This document shows, one piece after another, positions 1 through 13,170 of a DNA stretch of 64,000 nt; the first letter of the stretch is position 1; each line of letters opens with the position of its first letter. The DNA lies in assembly GCA_964247055.1 (NCBI GenBank), contig OZ176059.1, positions 3,641,730-3,705,729 of the forward strand, written 5' to 3'. The stretch is from Paragordius varius. Taxonomy: Eukaryota > Nematomorpha. Below the pieces are notes generated by a model. It searched no databases and was not told where the DNA came from. It saw only the letters and a program-made list of their open reading frames with translations. The translations under genes and the position numbers were made by a program.

Positions 1-302
1 AAAATACGTATTTAAGCCTAAATAAAAGACCATTGTTTTTACCTATAAGATTATTTTTAAAATCCCGCACATAGACTTTACAAATCAAAAAAGAATCAGT
101 TACGTGCATTATTCAAGGTTGATTGTTAAAATAGAATTCTATAATATAAGAAATGAATAATGTGAAGCGCAAGTATCATTTTAAAATGACAAATACATAT
201 TTAAGATCAAATAAAAGACCAATTTTACCTATAAGATTAATTTTAAATCTTTCACATATACTCTACAAATCAAAAAAGAATTCGTTACGTGTATTATTTA
301 AA

Positions 303-490
303 GTTAATTGTTGAATCATAAAATAGAATTATATAATATAAAAAATCAATAATGTTAAGCGCAAGTATCATTTTAAGACAAATACGTATTTACAAATAAA
401 AGATTAATATTTTTGCCTATAAGATTATTTTTAAATCCTTCACATAGACTCAACAAATCAAAAAAGAATTGGTTACGTGCATTATTTAAG
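303..490 (+). repeat. Type C satellite monomer, about 188 bp (reference copy)
   Basis: This monomer runs from GTTAATTGTTGAATCAT to the next GTTGATTC. It is marked by GAATTATATAATATAAAAAATC in place of the EcoRI-containing segment, so it has no EcoRI site there. It also carries TATTTACAAATAAAAG, which is a 4-bp deletion relative to TATTTAAGCTCAAATAAAAG, and AATATTTTTGCCTATAAG. Type C usually sits between a unit ending GAATTCGTTACGTGTATT and a type B unit. This order is itself a higher-order repeat element. Confidence 0.85.
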
Positions 491-1463
491 GTTGATTCTT
501 AAAATAGAATTCTATAATATAAGAAATGAATAATGTGAAGCGCAAGTATCATTTTAAAATGACAAATACGTATTTAAGCTCAAATAAAAGACCAATTTTA
601 CCTATAAGATTAATTTTAAATCTTTCACATAGACTCTACAAATCAAAAAAGAGTTGGTTACGTGCATTATTTAAGGTTGATTGTTGAATCAAAATCATTA
701 TGAATATGAATTCTATACAACAATTCAATAATGTTAAGAGCAAGTATCATTTTAAGACAAATACGTATTTAAGCTCAAATAAAAGACCAATTTTACCTAT
801 AAGATTAATTTTAAATCTTTCATATAGACTCTACAAATCAAAAAAGAGTTGATTACGTGCATTATTTAAGGTTGATTGTTGAATCAAAATCATTATGAAT
901 ATGAATTCTAAACAACAATTCAATAATGTTAAGAGCAAGTATCATTTTAAGAAAATACGTATTTAAGCCTAAATAAAAGACCATTGTTTTTACCTATAAG
1001 ATTATTTTTAAAATCCCGCACATAGACTTTACAAATCAAAAAAGAATCAGTTACGTGCATTATTCAAGGTTGATTGTTAAAATAGAATTCTATAATATAA
1101 AATGATCAATGTGAAGCGCAAGTATCATTTTAAAATGACAAATACATATTTAAGCTTAAATAAAAGACCAATGTTTTTATCTGTAAGATTATTTTTAAAT
1201 CCTTCACATAGACTCAACAAATCAAAAAAGAATCAGTTACGTGCATTATTTAAGGTTGATTCTTAAAATAGAATTCTATAATATAAGAAATGAATAATGT
1301 GAAGCGCAAGTATCATTTTAAAATGACAAATACGTATTTAAGCTCAAATAAAAGACCAATTTTACCTATAAGATTAATTTTAAATCTTTCACATAGACTC
1401 TACAAATCAAAAAAGAGTTGGTTACGTGCATTATTTAAGGTTGATTGTTGAATCAAAATCATT

Positions 1464-1658
1464 ATGAATATGAATTCAATACAACAATTCAATAATGTTA
1501 AGAGCAAGTATCATTTTAAGACAAATACGTATTTAAGCTCAAATAAAAGACCAATTTTACCTATAAGATTAATTTTAAATCTTTCACATAGACTCTACAA
1601 ATCAAAAAAGAGTTGGTTACGTGCATTATTTAAGGTTGATTGTTGAATCAAAATCATT
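1464..1658 (+). repeat. Type A satellite monomer, 195 bp (reference copy)
   Basis: The interval from one ATGAATATGAATTC to the next is exactly 195 bp. The same spacing separates the pairs starting at 7370/7565, 12334/12529, 29281/29476 and 34390/34585. Type A is recognised by TATACAACAATTC after the EcoRI site, TTAAGAGC instead of TGAAGCGC, and TTTAAGACAAAT. Because 195 is 65 codons, a 60-codon ORF reopens in the same frame in each A monomer and is closed by TGA in GATTGTTGAATC. Variants end in GAGTTGG, GAATTGG or a form with ATGAATTGG. Naming of the class is mine. Confidence 0.9.
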
Positions 1659-3180
1659 ATGAATATGAATTCTATACAACTATTCAATAATGTTAAGAGC
1701 AAGTATCATTTTAAGACAAATACGTATTTAAGCCTAAATAAAAGACCAATGTTTTTAACTATAAGATTGCATTTTAAAATCCCGCCCATAGACTTTAAAA
1801 ATCAAAAAAGAATCAGTTACGTGCATTATTCAAGGTTGATTCTTAAAATAGAATTCTATAATATAAGAATAATGTGAAGCGCAAGTATCATTTTAAAATG
1901 ACAAATACGTATTTAAGCTTAAATAAAAGACCAATGTTTTTACCTGTAAGATTAATTTTAAATCTTTCACATAGACTCTACAAATCAAAAAAGAGTTGGT
2001 TACGTGCATTATTTAAGGTTGATTGTTGAATCAAAATCATTATGAATATGAATTCTATACAACAATTCAATAATGTTAAGAGCAAGTATCATTTTAAGAC
2101 AAATACGTATTTAAGCTCAAATAAAAGACCAATTTTACCTATAAGATTAATTTTAAATCTTTCACATAGCTACAAATCAAAAATGAATTGGTTACGTGCA
2201 TTATTTAAGGTTGATTGTTGAATCAAAATCATTATGAATATGAATTCTATACAACAATTCAATAATGCTAAGAGCAAGTATAATTTTAAGACAAATACGT
2301 ATTTAAGCCTAAATAAAAGACCAATGCTTTTACCTATAAGATTGCATTTTAAAATCCCGCCCATAGACTTTAAAAATCAAAAAAGAATCAGTTACGTGCA
2401 TTATTTAAAGTTAATTGTTGAATCATAAAATACAATTCTATAATATAAGAAATCAATATTGTTAAGAGCAAGTATCATTTTAAGACAAATACGTATTTAA
2501 GCTCAAATAAAAGACCAATTTTACCTATAAGATTAATTTTAAATCTTTCACATAGACTCTACAAATCAAAAAAGAATTGGTTACGTGCATTATTTAAGGT
2601 TGATTGTTGAATCAAAATCATTATGAATATGAATTCTATACAACAATTCAATAATGTTAAGAGCAAGTATCATTTTAAGACAAATACGTATTTAAGCTCA
2701 AATAAAAGACCATTGTTTTTACCTATAAGATTATTTTTAAAATCCCGCACATAGACTTTACAAATCAAAAAAGAATCAGTTACGTGCATTATTCAAGGTT
2801 GATTGTTAAAATAGAATTCTATAATATAAGAAATGAATAATGTGAAGCGCAAGTATCATTTTAAAATGACAAATACATATTTAAGATCAAATAAAAGACC
2901 AAATTTACCTACAAGATTAATTTTCAATCTTTCACATAGACTCTACAAATCAAAAAAGAATTCGTTACGTGTATTATTTAAAGTTAATTGTTGAATCATA
3001 AAATAGAATTATATAATATAAAAAATCAATAATGTTAAGCGCAAGTATCATTTTAAGACAAATACGTATTTACAAATAAAAGATTAATATTTTTGCCTAT
3101 AAGATTATTTTTAAATCCTTCACATAGACTCAACAAATCAAAAAAGAATTGGTTACGTGCATTATTTAAGGTTGATTCTT

Positions 3181-3368
3181 AAAATGGAATTCTATAATAT
3201 AAGAAATGAATAATGTGAAGCGCAAGTATCATTTTAAAATGACAAATACATATTTAAGCTTAAATAAAAGACCAATGTTTTTACCTGTAAGATTATTTTT
3301 AAATCCTTCACATAGACTCAACAAATCAAAAAAGAATCTGTTACGTGCATTATTTAAGGTTGATTCTT
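3181..3368 (+). repeat. Type B satellite monomer, about 188 bp (reference copy)
   Basis: The interval runs from the end of one GATTCTT to the end of the next and is 188 bp. Type B has the 10-bp palindrome TAGAATTCTA, then AATGTGAAGCGC, TTTAAAATGACAAAT, ACATATTTAAGCTTAAATA and CCTGTAAGATTATTTTTAAATCC. Compared with type A it lacks the TATACAACAATTC stretch and has two extra triplets in its middle. The segment TATTTAAGCTTAAATA is a perfect 16-bp palindrome centred on a HindIII site. B units alternate with A and C units throughout the array. Confidence 0.88.
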
Positions 3369-4479
3369 AAAATAGAATTCTATAATATAAGAAATGAATA
3401 ATGTGAAGCGCAAGTATCATTTTAAAATGACAAATACGTATTTAAGCTCAAATAAAAGACCAATTTTACCTATAAGATTAATTTTAAATCTTTCACATAG
3501 ACTCTACAAATCAAAAAAGAGTTGGTTACGTGCATTATTTAAGGTTGATTGTTGAATCAAAATCATTATGAATATGAATTCTATACAACAATTCAATAAT
3601 GTTAAGAGCAAGTATCATTTTAAGACAAATACGTATTTAAGCTCAAATAAAAGACCAATTTTACCTATAAGATTAATTTTAAATCTTTCACATAGCTACA
3701 AATTAAAAATGAATTGGTTACGTGCATTATTTAAGGTTGATTGTTGAATCAAAATCATTATGAATATGAATTCTATACAACAATTCAATAATGTTAAGAG
3801 CAAGTATCATTTTAAGAAAATACGTATTTAAGCCTAAATAAAAGACCATTGTTTTTACCTATAAGATTATTTTTAAAATCCCGCACATAGACTTTACAAA
3901 TCAAAAAAGAATCAGTTACGTGCATTATTCAAGGTTGATTGTTAAAATAGAATTCTATAATATAAGAAATGAATAATGTGAAGCGCAAGTATCATTTTAA
4001 AATGACAAATACATATTTAAGATCAAATAAAAGACCAATTTTACCTACAAGATTAATTTTCAATCTTTAACATAGACTCTACAAATCAAAAAAGAATTCG
4101 TTACGTGTATTATTTAAAGTTAATTGTTGAATCATAAAATAAAATTATATAATATAAAAAATCAATAATGTTAAGCGCAAGTATCATTTTAAGACAAATA
4201 CGTATTTACAAATAAAATATTAATATTTTTGCCTATAAGATTATTTTTAAATCCTTCACATAGACTCAACAAATCAAAAAAGAATTGGTTACGTGCATTA
4301 TTTAAGGTTGATTAAAATAGAATTCTATAATATAAGAAATGAATAATGTGAAGCGCAAGTATCATTTTAAAATGACAAATACATATTTAAGCTTAAATAA
4401 AAGACCAATGTTTTTACCTGTAAGATTATTTTTAAATCCTTCACATAGACTCAACAAATCAAAAAAGAATCAGTTACGT

Positions 4480-6172
4480 GCATTATTTAAGGTTGATTGT
4501 TGAATCAAAATCATTATGAATATGAATTCTATACAACAATTCAATAATGCTAAGAGCAAGTATAATTTTAAGACAAATACGTATTTAAGCCTAAATAAAA
4601 GACCAATGCTTTTACCTATAAGATTGCATTTTAAAATCCCGCCCATAGACTTTAAAAATCAAAAAAGAATCAGTTACGTGTATTTAAAGTTAATTGTTGA
4701 ATCATAAAATACAATTCTATAATATAAGAAATCAATATTGTTAAGAGCAAGTATCATTTTAAGACAAATACGTATTTAAGCTCAAATAAAAGACCAATTT
4801 TACCTATAAGATTAATTTTAAATCTTTCACATAGACTCTACAAATCAAAAAAGAATTGGTTACGTGCATTATTTAAGGTTGATTGTTGAATCAAAATCAT
4901 TATGAATATGAATTCTATACAACAATTCAATAATGTTAAGAGCAAGTATCATTTTAAGACAAATACGTATTTAAGCTCAAATAAAAGACCAATTTTACCT
5001 ATAAGATTAATTTTAAATCTTTCACATAGACTCTACAAATCAAAAAAGAATTGGTTACGTGCATTATTTAAGGTTGATTGTTGAATCAAAATCATTATGA
5101 ATATGAATTCTATACAACAATTCAATAATGTTAAGAGCAAGTATCATTTTAAGACAAATACGTATTTAAGCTCAAATAAAAGACCATTGTTTTTACCTAT
5201 AAGATTATTTTTAAAATCCCGCACATAGACTTTACAAATCAAAAAAGAATCAGTTACGTGCATTATTTAAAGTTAATTGTTGAATCATAAAATAGAATTC
5301 TATAATGCAAGAAATCAATAATGTTAAGCGCAAGTATCATTTTAAGACAAATACGTATTTGAGCTCAAATAAAAGACCAATTTTACTTATAAGATTAATT
5401 TTAAATCTTTCACATAGACTCTACAAATCAAAAATGAATTGGTTACGTGCATTATTTAAGGTTGATTGTTGAATCAAAATCATTATGAATATGAATTCTA
5501 TACAACAATTCAATAATGTTAAGAGCAAGTATCATTTTAAGACAAATACGTATTTAAGCTCAAATAAAAGACCAATTTTACCTATAAGATTAATTTTAAA
5601 TCTTTCACATAGACTCTACAAATCAAAAATGAATTGGTTACGTGCATTATTTAAGGTTGATTGTTGAATCAAAATCATTATGAATATGAATTCTATACAA
5701 CAATTCAATAATGTTAAGAGCAAGTATCATTTTAAGACAAATACGTATTTAAGCTCAAATAAAAGACCAATTTAACCTATGAGATTAATTTTAAATCTTT
5801 CACATAGACTCTACAAATCAAAAATGAATCAGTTACGTGCATTATTTAAAGTTAATTGTTGAATCATAAAATAGAATTATATAATATAAGAAATCAATAA
5901 TGTTAAGCGCAAGTATCATTTTAAGACAAATACGTATTTAAGCTCAAATAAAAGACCAATTTTACCTATTTTAAATCTTTCACATAGACTCTACAAATCA
6001 AAAAAGAATTGGTTACGTGCATTATTTAAGGTTGATTGTTGAACAAAATCATTATGAATATGAATTCTATACAACAATTCAATAATGTTAAGAGCAAGTA
6101 TCATTTTAAGAAAATACGTATTTAAGCCTAAATAAAAGACCATTGTTTTTACCTATAAGATTATTTTTAAAT
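4480..6172 (+). repeat. Duplicated satellite segment, proximal copy (partner near 10.2-11.7 kb)
   Basis: The order of variant monomers matches 10196-11696: an A unit with AATGCTAAGAGC, a unit with ACAATTCTATAATATAAG, a unit with CTATAATGCAAG, a unit with TTTAACCTATGAG, and a short unit with TTTACCTATTTTAAATC. The offset is 5716 at the left and 5524 at the right. The difference is explained by one extra 195-bp A monomer and a 3-bp deletion in the proximal copy. This is the expected trace of unequal exchange by one monomer. Confidence 0.75.
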
Positions 6173-7689
6173 CCTTCACATAGACTCAACAAATCAAAAA
6201 AGAATTGGTTACGTGCATTATTTAAGGTTGATTCTTAAAATAGAATTCTATAATATAAGAAATGAATAATGTGAAGCGCAAGTATCATTTTAAAATGACA
6301 AATACATATTTAAGATCAAATAAAAGACCAAATTTATCTACAAGATCAATTTTCAATCTTTCACATAGACTCTACAAATCAAAAAAGAATTCGTTACGTG
6401 TATTATTTAAAGTTAATTGTTGAATCATAAAATAGAATTATATAATATAAAAAATCAATAATGTTAAGCGCAAGTATCATTTTAAGACAAATACGTATTT
6501 ACAAATAGAAGATTAATATTTTTGCCTATAAGATTATTTTTAAATCCTTCATATAGACTCAACAAATCAAAAAAGAATTGGTTACGTGCATTATTTAAGG
6601 TTGATTCTTAAAATAGAATTCTATAATATAAGAAATGAATAATGTGAAGCGCAAGTATCATTTTAAAATGACAAATACATATTTAAGATCAAATAAAAGA
6701 CCAAATTTACCTACAAGATTAATTTTCAATCTTTCACATAGACTCTACAAATCAAAAAAGAATTCGTTACGTGTATTATTTAAAGTTAATTGTTGAATCA
6801 TAAAATAGAATTATATAATATAAAAAATCAATAATGTTAAGCGCAAGTATCATTTTAAGACAAATACGTATTTACAAATAAAAGATTAATATTTTGGCCT
6901 ATAAGATTATTTTTAAATCCTTCACATAGACTCAACAAATCAAAAAAGAATTGGTTACGTGCATTATTTAAGGTTGATTCTTAAAATAGAATTCTATAAT
7001 ATAAGAAATGAATAATGTGAAGCGCAAGTATCATTTTAAAATGACAAATACATATTTAAGCTTAAATAAAAGACCAATGTTTTTACCTGTAAGATTATTT
7101 TTAAATCCTTCACATAGACTCAACAAATCAAAAAAGAATCTGTTACGTGCATTATTTAAGGTTGATTCTTAAAATAGAATTCTATAATATAAGAAATGAA
7201 TAATGTGAAGCGCAAGTATCATTTTAAAATGACAAATACGTATTTAAGCTCAAATAAAAGACCAATATTACCTATAAGATTAATTTTAAATCTTTCACAT
7301 AGACTCTACAAATCAAAAAAGAGTTGGTTACGTGCATTATTTAAGGTTGATTGTTGAATCAAAATCATTATGAATATGAATTCTATACAACAATTCAATA
7401 ATGTTAAGAGCAAGTATCATTTTAAGACAAATACGTATTTAAGCTCAAATAAAAGACCAATTTTACCTATAAGATTAATTTTAAATCTTTCACATAGACT
7501 CTACAAATCAAAAAAGAGTTGGTTACGTGCATTATTTAAGGTTGATTTTTGAATCAAAATCATTATGAATATGAATTCTATACAACAATTCAATAATGTT
7601 AAGAGCAAGTATCATTTTAAGACAAATACGTATTTAAGCTCAAATAAAAGACCAATTTTACCTATAAGATTAATTTTAATCTTTCACAT

Positions 7690-9716
7690 AGACTCTACAA
7701 ATCAAAAAAGAGTTGGTTGCGTGCATTATTTAAGGTTGATTGTTGAATCAAAATCATTATGAATATGAATTCTATACAACAATTCAATAATGTTAAGAGC
7801 AAGTATCATTTTAAGACAAATACGTACTTAAGCTCAAATAAAAGACCAATTTTACCTATAAGATTAATTTTAAATCTTTCACATAGCTACAAATTAAAAA
7901 TGAATTGGTTACGTGCATTATTTAAGGTTGATTGTTGAATCAAAATCATTATGAATATGAATTCTATACAACAATTCAATAATGTTAAGAGCAAGTATCA
8001 TTTTAAGAAAATACGTATTTAAGCCTAAATAAAAGACCATTGTTTTTACCTATAAGATTATTTTTAAAATCCCGCACATAGACTTTACAAATCAAAAAAG
8101 AATCAGTTACGTGCATTATTCAAGGTTGATTGTTAAAATAGAATTCTATAATATAAGAAATGAATAATGTGAAGCGCAAGTATCATTTTAAAATGACAAA
8201 TACATATTTAAGATCAAATAAAAGACCAATTTTACCTACAAGATTAATTTTCAATCTTTCACATAGACTCTACAAATCAAAAAAGAATTCGTTACGTGTA
8301 TTATTTAAAGTTAATTGTTGAATCATAAAATAAAATTATATAATATAAAAAATCAATAATGTTAAGCGCAAGTATCATTTTAAGACAAATACGTATTTAC
8401 AAATAAAAGATTAATATTTTTGCCTATAAGATTATTTTTAAATCCTTCACATAGACTCAACAAATCAAAAAAGAATTGGTTACGTGCATTATTTAAGGTT
8501 GATTCTTAAAATAGAATTCTATAATATAAGAAATGAATAATGTGAAGCGCAAGTATCATTTTAAAATGACAAATACATATTTAAGCTCAAATAAAAGACC
8601 AATTTTACCTATAAGATTAATTTTAAATCTTTCACATAGACTCTACAAATCAAAAAAGAGTTGGTTACGTGCATTATTTAAGGTTGATTGTTGAATCAAA
8701 ATCATTATGAATATGAATTCTATACAACAATTCAATTATGTTAAGAGCAAGTATCATTTTAAGACAAATACGTACTTAAGCTCAAATAAAAGACCAATTT
8801 TACCTATAAGATTAATTTTAAATCTTTCACATAGCTACAAATTAAAAATGAATTGGTTACGTGCATTATTTAAGGTTGATTGTTGAATCAAAATCATTAT
8901 GAATATGAATTCTATACAACAATTCAATAATGTTAAGAGCAAGTATCATTTTAAGAAAATACGTATTTAAGCCTAAATAAAAGACCATTGTTTTTACCTA
9001 TAAGATTATTTTTAAAATCCCGCACATAGACTTTACAAATCAAAAAAGAATCAGTTACGTGCATTATTCAAGGTTGATTGTTAAAATAGAATTCTATAAT
9101 ATAAGAAATGAATAATGTGAAGCGCAAGTATCATTTTAAAATGACAAATACATATTTAAGATCAAATAAAAGACCAATTTTACCTACAAGATTAATTTTC
9201 AATCTTTCACATAGACTCTACAAATCAAAAAAGAATTCGTTACGTGTATTATTTAAAGTTAATTGTTGAATCATAAAATAAAATTATATAATATAAAAAA
9301 TCAATAATGTTAAGCGCAAGTATCATTTTAAGACAAATACGTATTTACAAATAAAAGATTAATATTTTTGCCTATAAGATTATTTTTAAATCCTTCACAT
9401 AGACTCAACAAATCAAAAAAGAATTGGTTACGTGCATTATTTAAGGTTGATTCTTAAAATAGAATTCTATAATATAAGAAATGAATAATGTGAAGCGCAA
9501 GTATCATTTTAAAATGACAAATACATATTTAAGCTCAAATAAAAGACCAATTTTACCTATAAGATTAATTTTAAATCTTTCACATAGACTCTACAAATCA
9601 AAAAAGAGTTGGTTACGTGCATTATTTAAGGTTGATTGTTGAATCAAAATCATTATGAATATGAATTCTATACAACAATTCAATAATGTTAAGAGCAAGT
9701 ATCATTTTAAGACAAA
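7690..9716 (+). repeat. Tandem 948-bp higher-order repeat, two copies
   Basis: Rare variants recur at a spacing of 948 bp. TACGTACTTAAG is found at 7821 and 8769, and AATCATAAAATAAAATT at 8321 and 9269. Each copy holds about five monomers. The two copies are nearly identical; the second has AATTATG for AATAATG near 8733. Both the head-to-tail order and the shared private variants support a single recent duplication. Confidence 0.8.
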
Positions 9717-10195
9717 TACGTATTTAAGCTCAAATAAAAGACCAATTTTACCTATAAGATTAATTTTAAATCTTTCACATAGACTCTACAAATAAAAAAA
9801 TAGTTGGTTACGTGCATTATTTAAGGTTGATTGTTGAATCAAAATCATTATGAATATGAATTCTATACAACAATTCAATAATGTTAAGAGCAAGTATCAT
9901 TTTAAGACAAATACGTATTTAAGCCTAAATAAAAGACCAATGTTTTTAACTATAAGATTGCATTTTAAAATCCCGCTATAGACTTTAAAAATCAAAAAAG
10001 AATCAGTTACGTGCATTATTCAAGGTTGATTCTTAAAATAGAATTCTATAATATAAGAATAATGTGAAGCGCAAGTATCATTTTAAAATGACAAATACGT
10101 ATTTAAGCTTAAATAAAAGACCAATGTTTTTACCTGTAAGATTAATTTTAAATCTTTCACATAGACTCTACAAATCAAAAAAGAGTTGGTTACGT

Positions 10196-11696
10196 GCATT
10201 ATTTAAGGTTGATTGTTGAATCAAAATCATTATGAATATGAATTCTATACAACAATTCAATAATGCTAAGAGCAAGTATAATTTTAAGACAAATACGTAT
10301 TTAAGCCTAAATAAAAGACCAATGCTTTTACCTATAAGATTGCATTTTAAAATCCCGCCCATAGACTTTAAAAATCAAAAAAGAATCAGTTACGTGCATT
10401 ATTTAAAGTTAATTGTTGAATCATAAAATACAATTCTATAATATAAGAAATCAATATTGTTAAGAGCAAGTATCATTTTAAGACAAATACGTATTTAAGC
10501 TCAAATAAAAGACCAATTTTACCTATAAGATTAATTTTAAATCTTTCACATAGACTCTACAAATCAAAAAAGAATTGGTTACGGGCATTATTTAAGGTTG
10601 ATTGTTGAATCAAAATCATTATGAATATGAATTCTATACAACAATTCAATAATGTTAAGAGCAAGTATCATTTTAAGACAAATACGTATTTAAGCTCAAA
10701 TAAAAGACCATTGTTTTTACCTATAAGATTATTTTTAAAATCCCAGCCATAGACTTTACAAATCAAAAAAGAATCAGTTACGTGCATTATTTAAAGTTAA
10801 TTGTTGAATCATAAAATAGAATTCTATAATGCAAGAAATCAATAATGTTAAGCGCAAGTATCATTTTAAGACAAATACGTATTTGAGCTCAAATAAAAGA
10901 CCAATTTTACTTATAAGATTAATTTTAAATCTTTCACATAGACTCTACAAATCAAAAATGAATTGGTTACGTGCATTATTTAAGGTTGATTGTTGAATCA
11001 AAATCATTATGAATATGAATTCTATACAACAATTCAATAATGTTAAGAGCAAGTATCATTTTAAGACAAATACGTATTTAAGCTCAAATAAAAGACCAAT
11101 TTTACCTATAAGATTAATTTTAAATCTTTCACATAGACTCTACAAATCAAAAATGAATTGGTTACGTGCATTATTTAAGGTTGATTGTTGAATCAAAATC
11201 ATTATGAATATGAATTCTATACAACAATTCAATAATGTTAAGAGCAAGTATCATTTTAAGACAAATACGTATTTAAGCTCAAATAAAAGACCAATTTAAC
11301 CTATGAGATTAATTTTAAATCTTTCACATAGACTCTACAAATCAAAAATGAATCAGTTACGTGCATTATTTAAAGTTAATTGTTGAATCATAAAATAGAA
11401 TTATATAATATAAGAAATCAATAATGTTAAGCGCAAGTATCATTTTAAGACAAATACGTATTTAAGCTCAAATAAAAGACCAATTTTACCTATTTTAAAT
11501 CTTTCACATAGACTCTACAAATCAAAAAAGAATTGGTTACGTGCATTATTTAAGGTTGATTGTTGAACAAAATCATTATGAATATGAATTCTATACAACA
11601 ATTCAATAATGTTAAGAGCAAGTATCATTTTAAGAAAATACGTATTTAAGCCTAAATAAAAGACCATTGTTTTTACCTATAAGATTATTTTTAAAA
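10196..11696 (+). repeat. Duplicated satellite segment, distal copy (partner near 4.5-6.2 kb)
   Basis: This copy carries the same ordered set of marker monomers as 4480-6172 but has one fewer A monomer. It has private differences, such as TTACGGGCATT near 10580 and the CCCAGCC form near 10741. Similarity ends after GATTATTTTTAAA, where this copy continues into CCCGCAC and its partner into CCTTCAC. Confidence 0.75.
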
Positions 11697-12089
11697 TCCC
11701 GCACATAGACTTTACAAATCAAAAAAGAATCAGTTACGTGCATTATTCAAGGTTGATTGTTAAAATAGAATTCTATAATATAAGAAATGAATAATGTGAA
11801 GCGCAAGTATCATTTTAAAATGACAAATACATATTTAAGATCAAATAAAAGACCAAATTTACCTACAAGATTAATTTTCAATCTTTCACATAGACTCTAC
11901 AAATCAAAAAAGAATTCGTTACGTGTATTATTTAAAGTTAATTGTTGAATCATAAAATAGAATTATATAATATAATAAATCAATAATGTTAAGCGCAAGT
12001 ATCATTTTAAGACAAATACGTATTTACAAATAGAAGATTAATATTTTGGCCTATAAGATTATTTTTAAATCCTTCACATAGACTCAACA

Positions 12090-13170
12090 AATCAAAAAAG
12101 AATCTGTTACGTGCATTATTTAAGGTTGATTCTTAAAATAGAATTCTATAATATAAGAAATGAATAATGTGAAGCGCAAGTATCATTTTAAAATGACAAA
12201 TACGTATTTAAGCTCAAATAAACGACCAATTTTACCTATAAGATTAATTTTAAATCTTTCACATAGACTCTACAAATCAAAAAAGAGTTGGTTACGTGCA
12301 TTATTTAAGGTTGATTGTTGAATCAAAATCATTATGAATATGAATTCTATACAACAATTCAATAATGTTAAGAGCAAGTATCATTTTAAGACAAATACGT
12401 ATTTAAGCTCAAATAAAAGACCAATTTTACCTATAAGATTAATTTTAAATCTTTCACATAGACTCTACAAATCAAAAAAGAGTTGGTTACGTGCATTATT
12501 TAAGGTTGATTGTTGAATCAAAATCATTATGAATATGAATTCTATACAACAATTCAATAATGTTAAGAGCAAGTATCATTTTAAGACAAATACGTATTTA
12601 AGCTCAAATAAAAGACCAATTTTACCTATAAGATTAATTTTAATCTTTCACATAGACTCTACAAATCAAAAAAGAGTTGGTTACGTGCATTATTTAAGGT
12701 TGATTGTTGAATCAAAATCATTATGAATATGAATTCTATACAACAATTCAATAATGTTAAGAGCAAGTATCATTTTAAGACAAATACGTATTTAAGCTCA
12801 AATAAAAGACCAATTTTACCTATAAGATTAATTTTAAATCTTTCACATAGCTACAAATTAAAAATGAATTGGTTACGTGCATTATTTAAGGTTGATTGTT
12901 GAATCAAAATCATTATGAATATGAATTCTATACAACAATTCAATAATGTTAAGAGCAAGTATCATTTTAAGAAAATACGTATTTAAGCCTAAATAAAAGA
13001 CCATTGTTTTTACCTATAAGATTATTTTTAAAATCCCGCACATAGACTTTACAAATCAAAAAAGAATCAGTTACGTGCATTATTCAAGGTTGATTGTTAA
13101 AATAGAATTCTATAATATAAGAAATGAATAATGTGAAGCGCAAGTATCATTTTAAAATGACAAATACATA
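12090..13170 (+). repeat. Satellite segment duplicated from about 7.13-8.20 kb (offset 4964)
   Basis: The ORF-bearing A monomers at 7370 and 7565 recur at 12334 and 12529, an identical offset of 4964. The second of each pair shares the one-base deletion TTTTAATCTTTC. Private changes include AAACGACC here and CCAATATTACC in the partner. Similarity is lost at about 13170, where this copy continues AAGCTTAAAT and the partner AAGATCAAAT. Confidence 0.72.

Noticed and set aside
1282-1293. TATAAT boxes in almost every monomer as bacterial-type promoters
   Set aside because: The match is expected in A+T-rich DNA, no -35 element or gene follows, and the telomere shows that the host is a eukaryote.
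1464-1646. About 60-codon plus-strand ORFs beginning MNMNSIQ, seen dozens of times
   Set aside because: They are copies of the A monomer. The B and C monomers disrupt the frame by their 188-bp length, and A/B differences in the frame are mainly amino-acid-changing. No coding constraint is visible.
2170-2364. 64-codon minus-strand ORFs beginning MGGILKC, overlapping the plus-strand satellite ORF
   Set aside because: Antisense shadow of the same monomers, identical wherever the AATGCTAAGAGC variant occurs.
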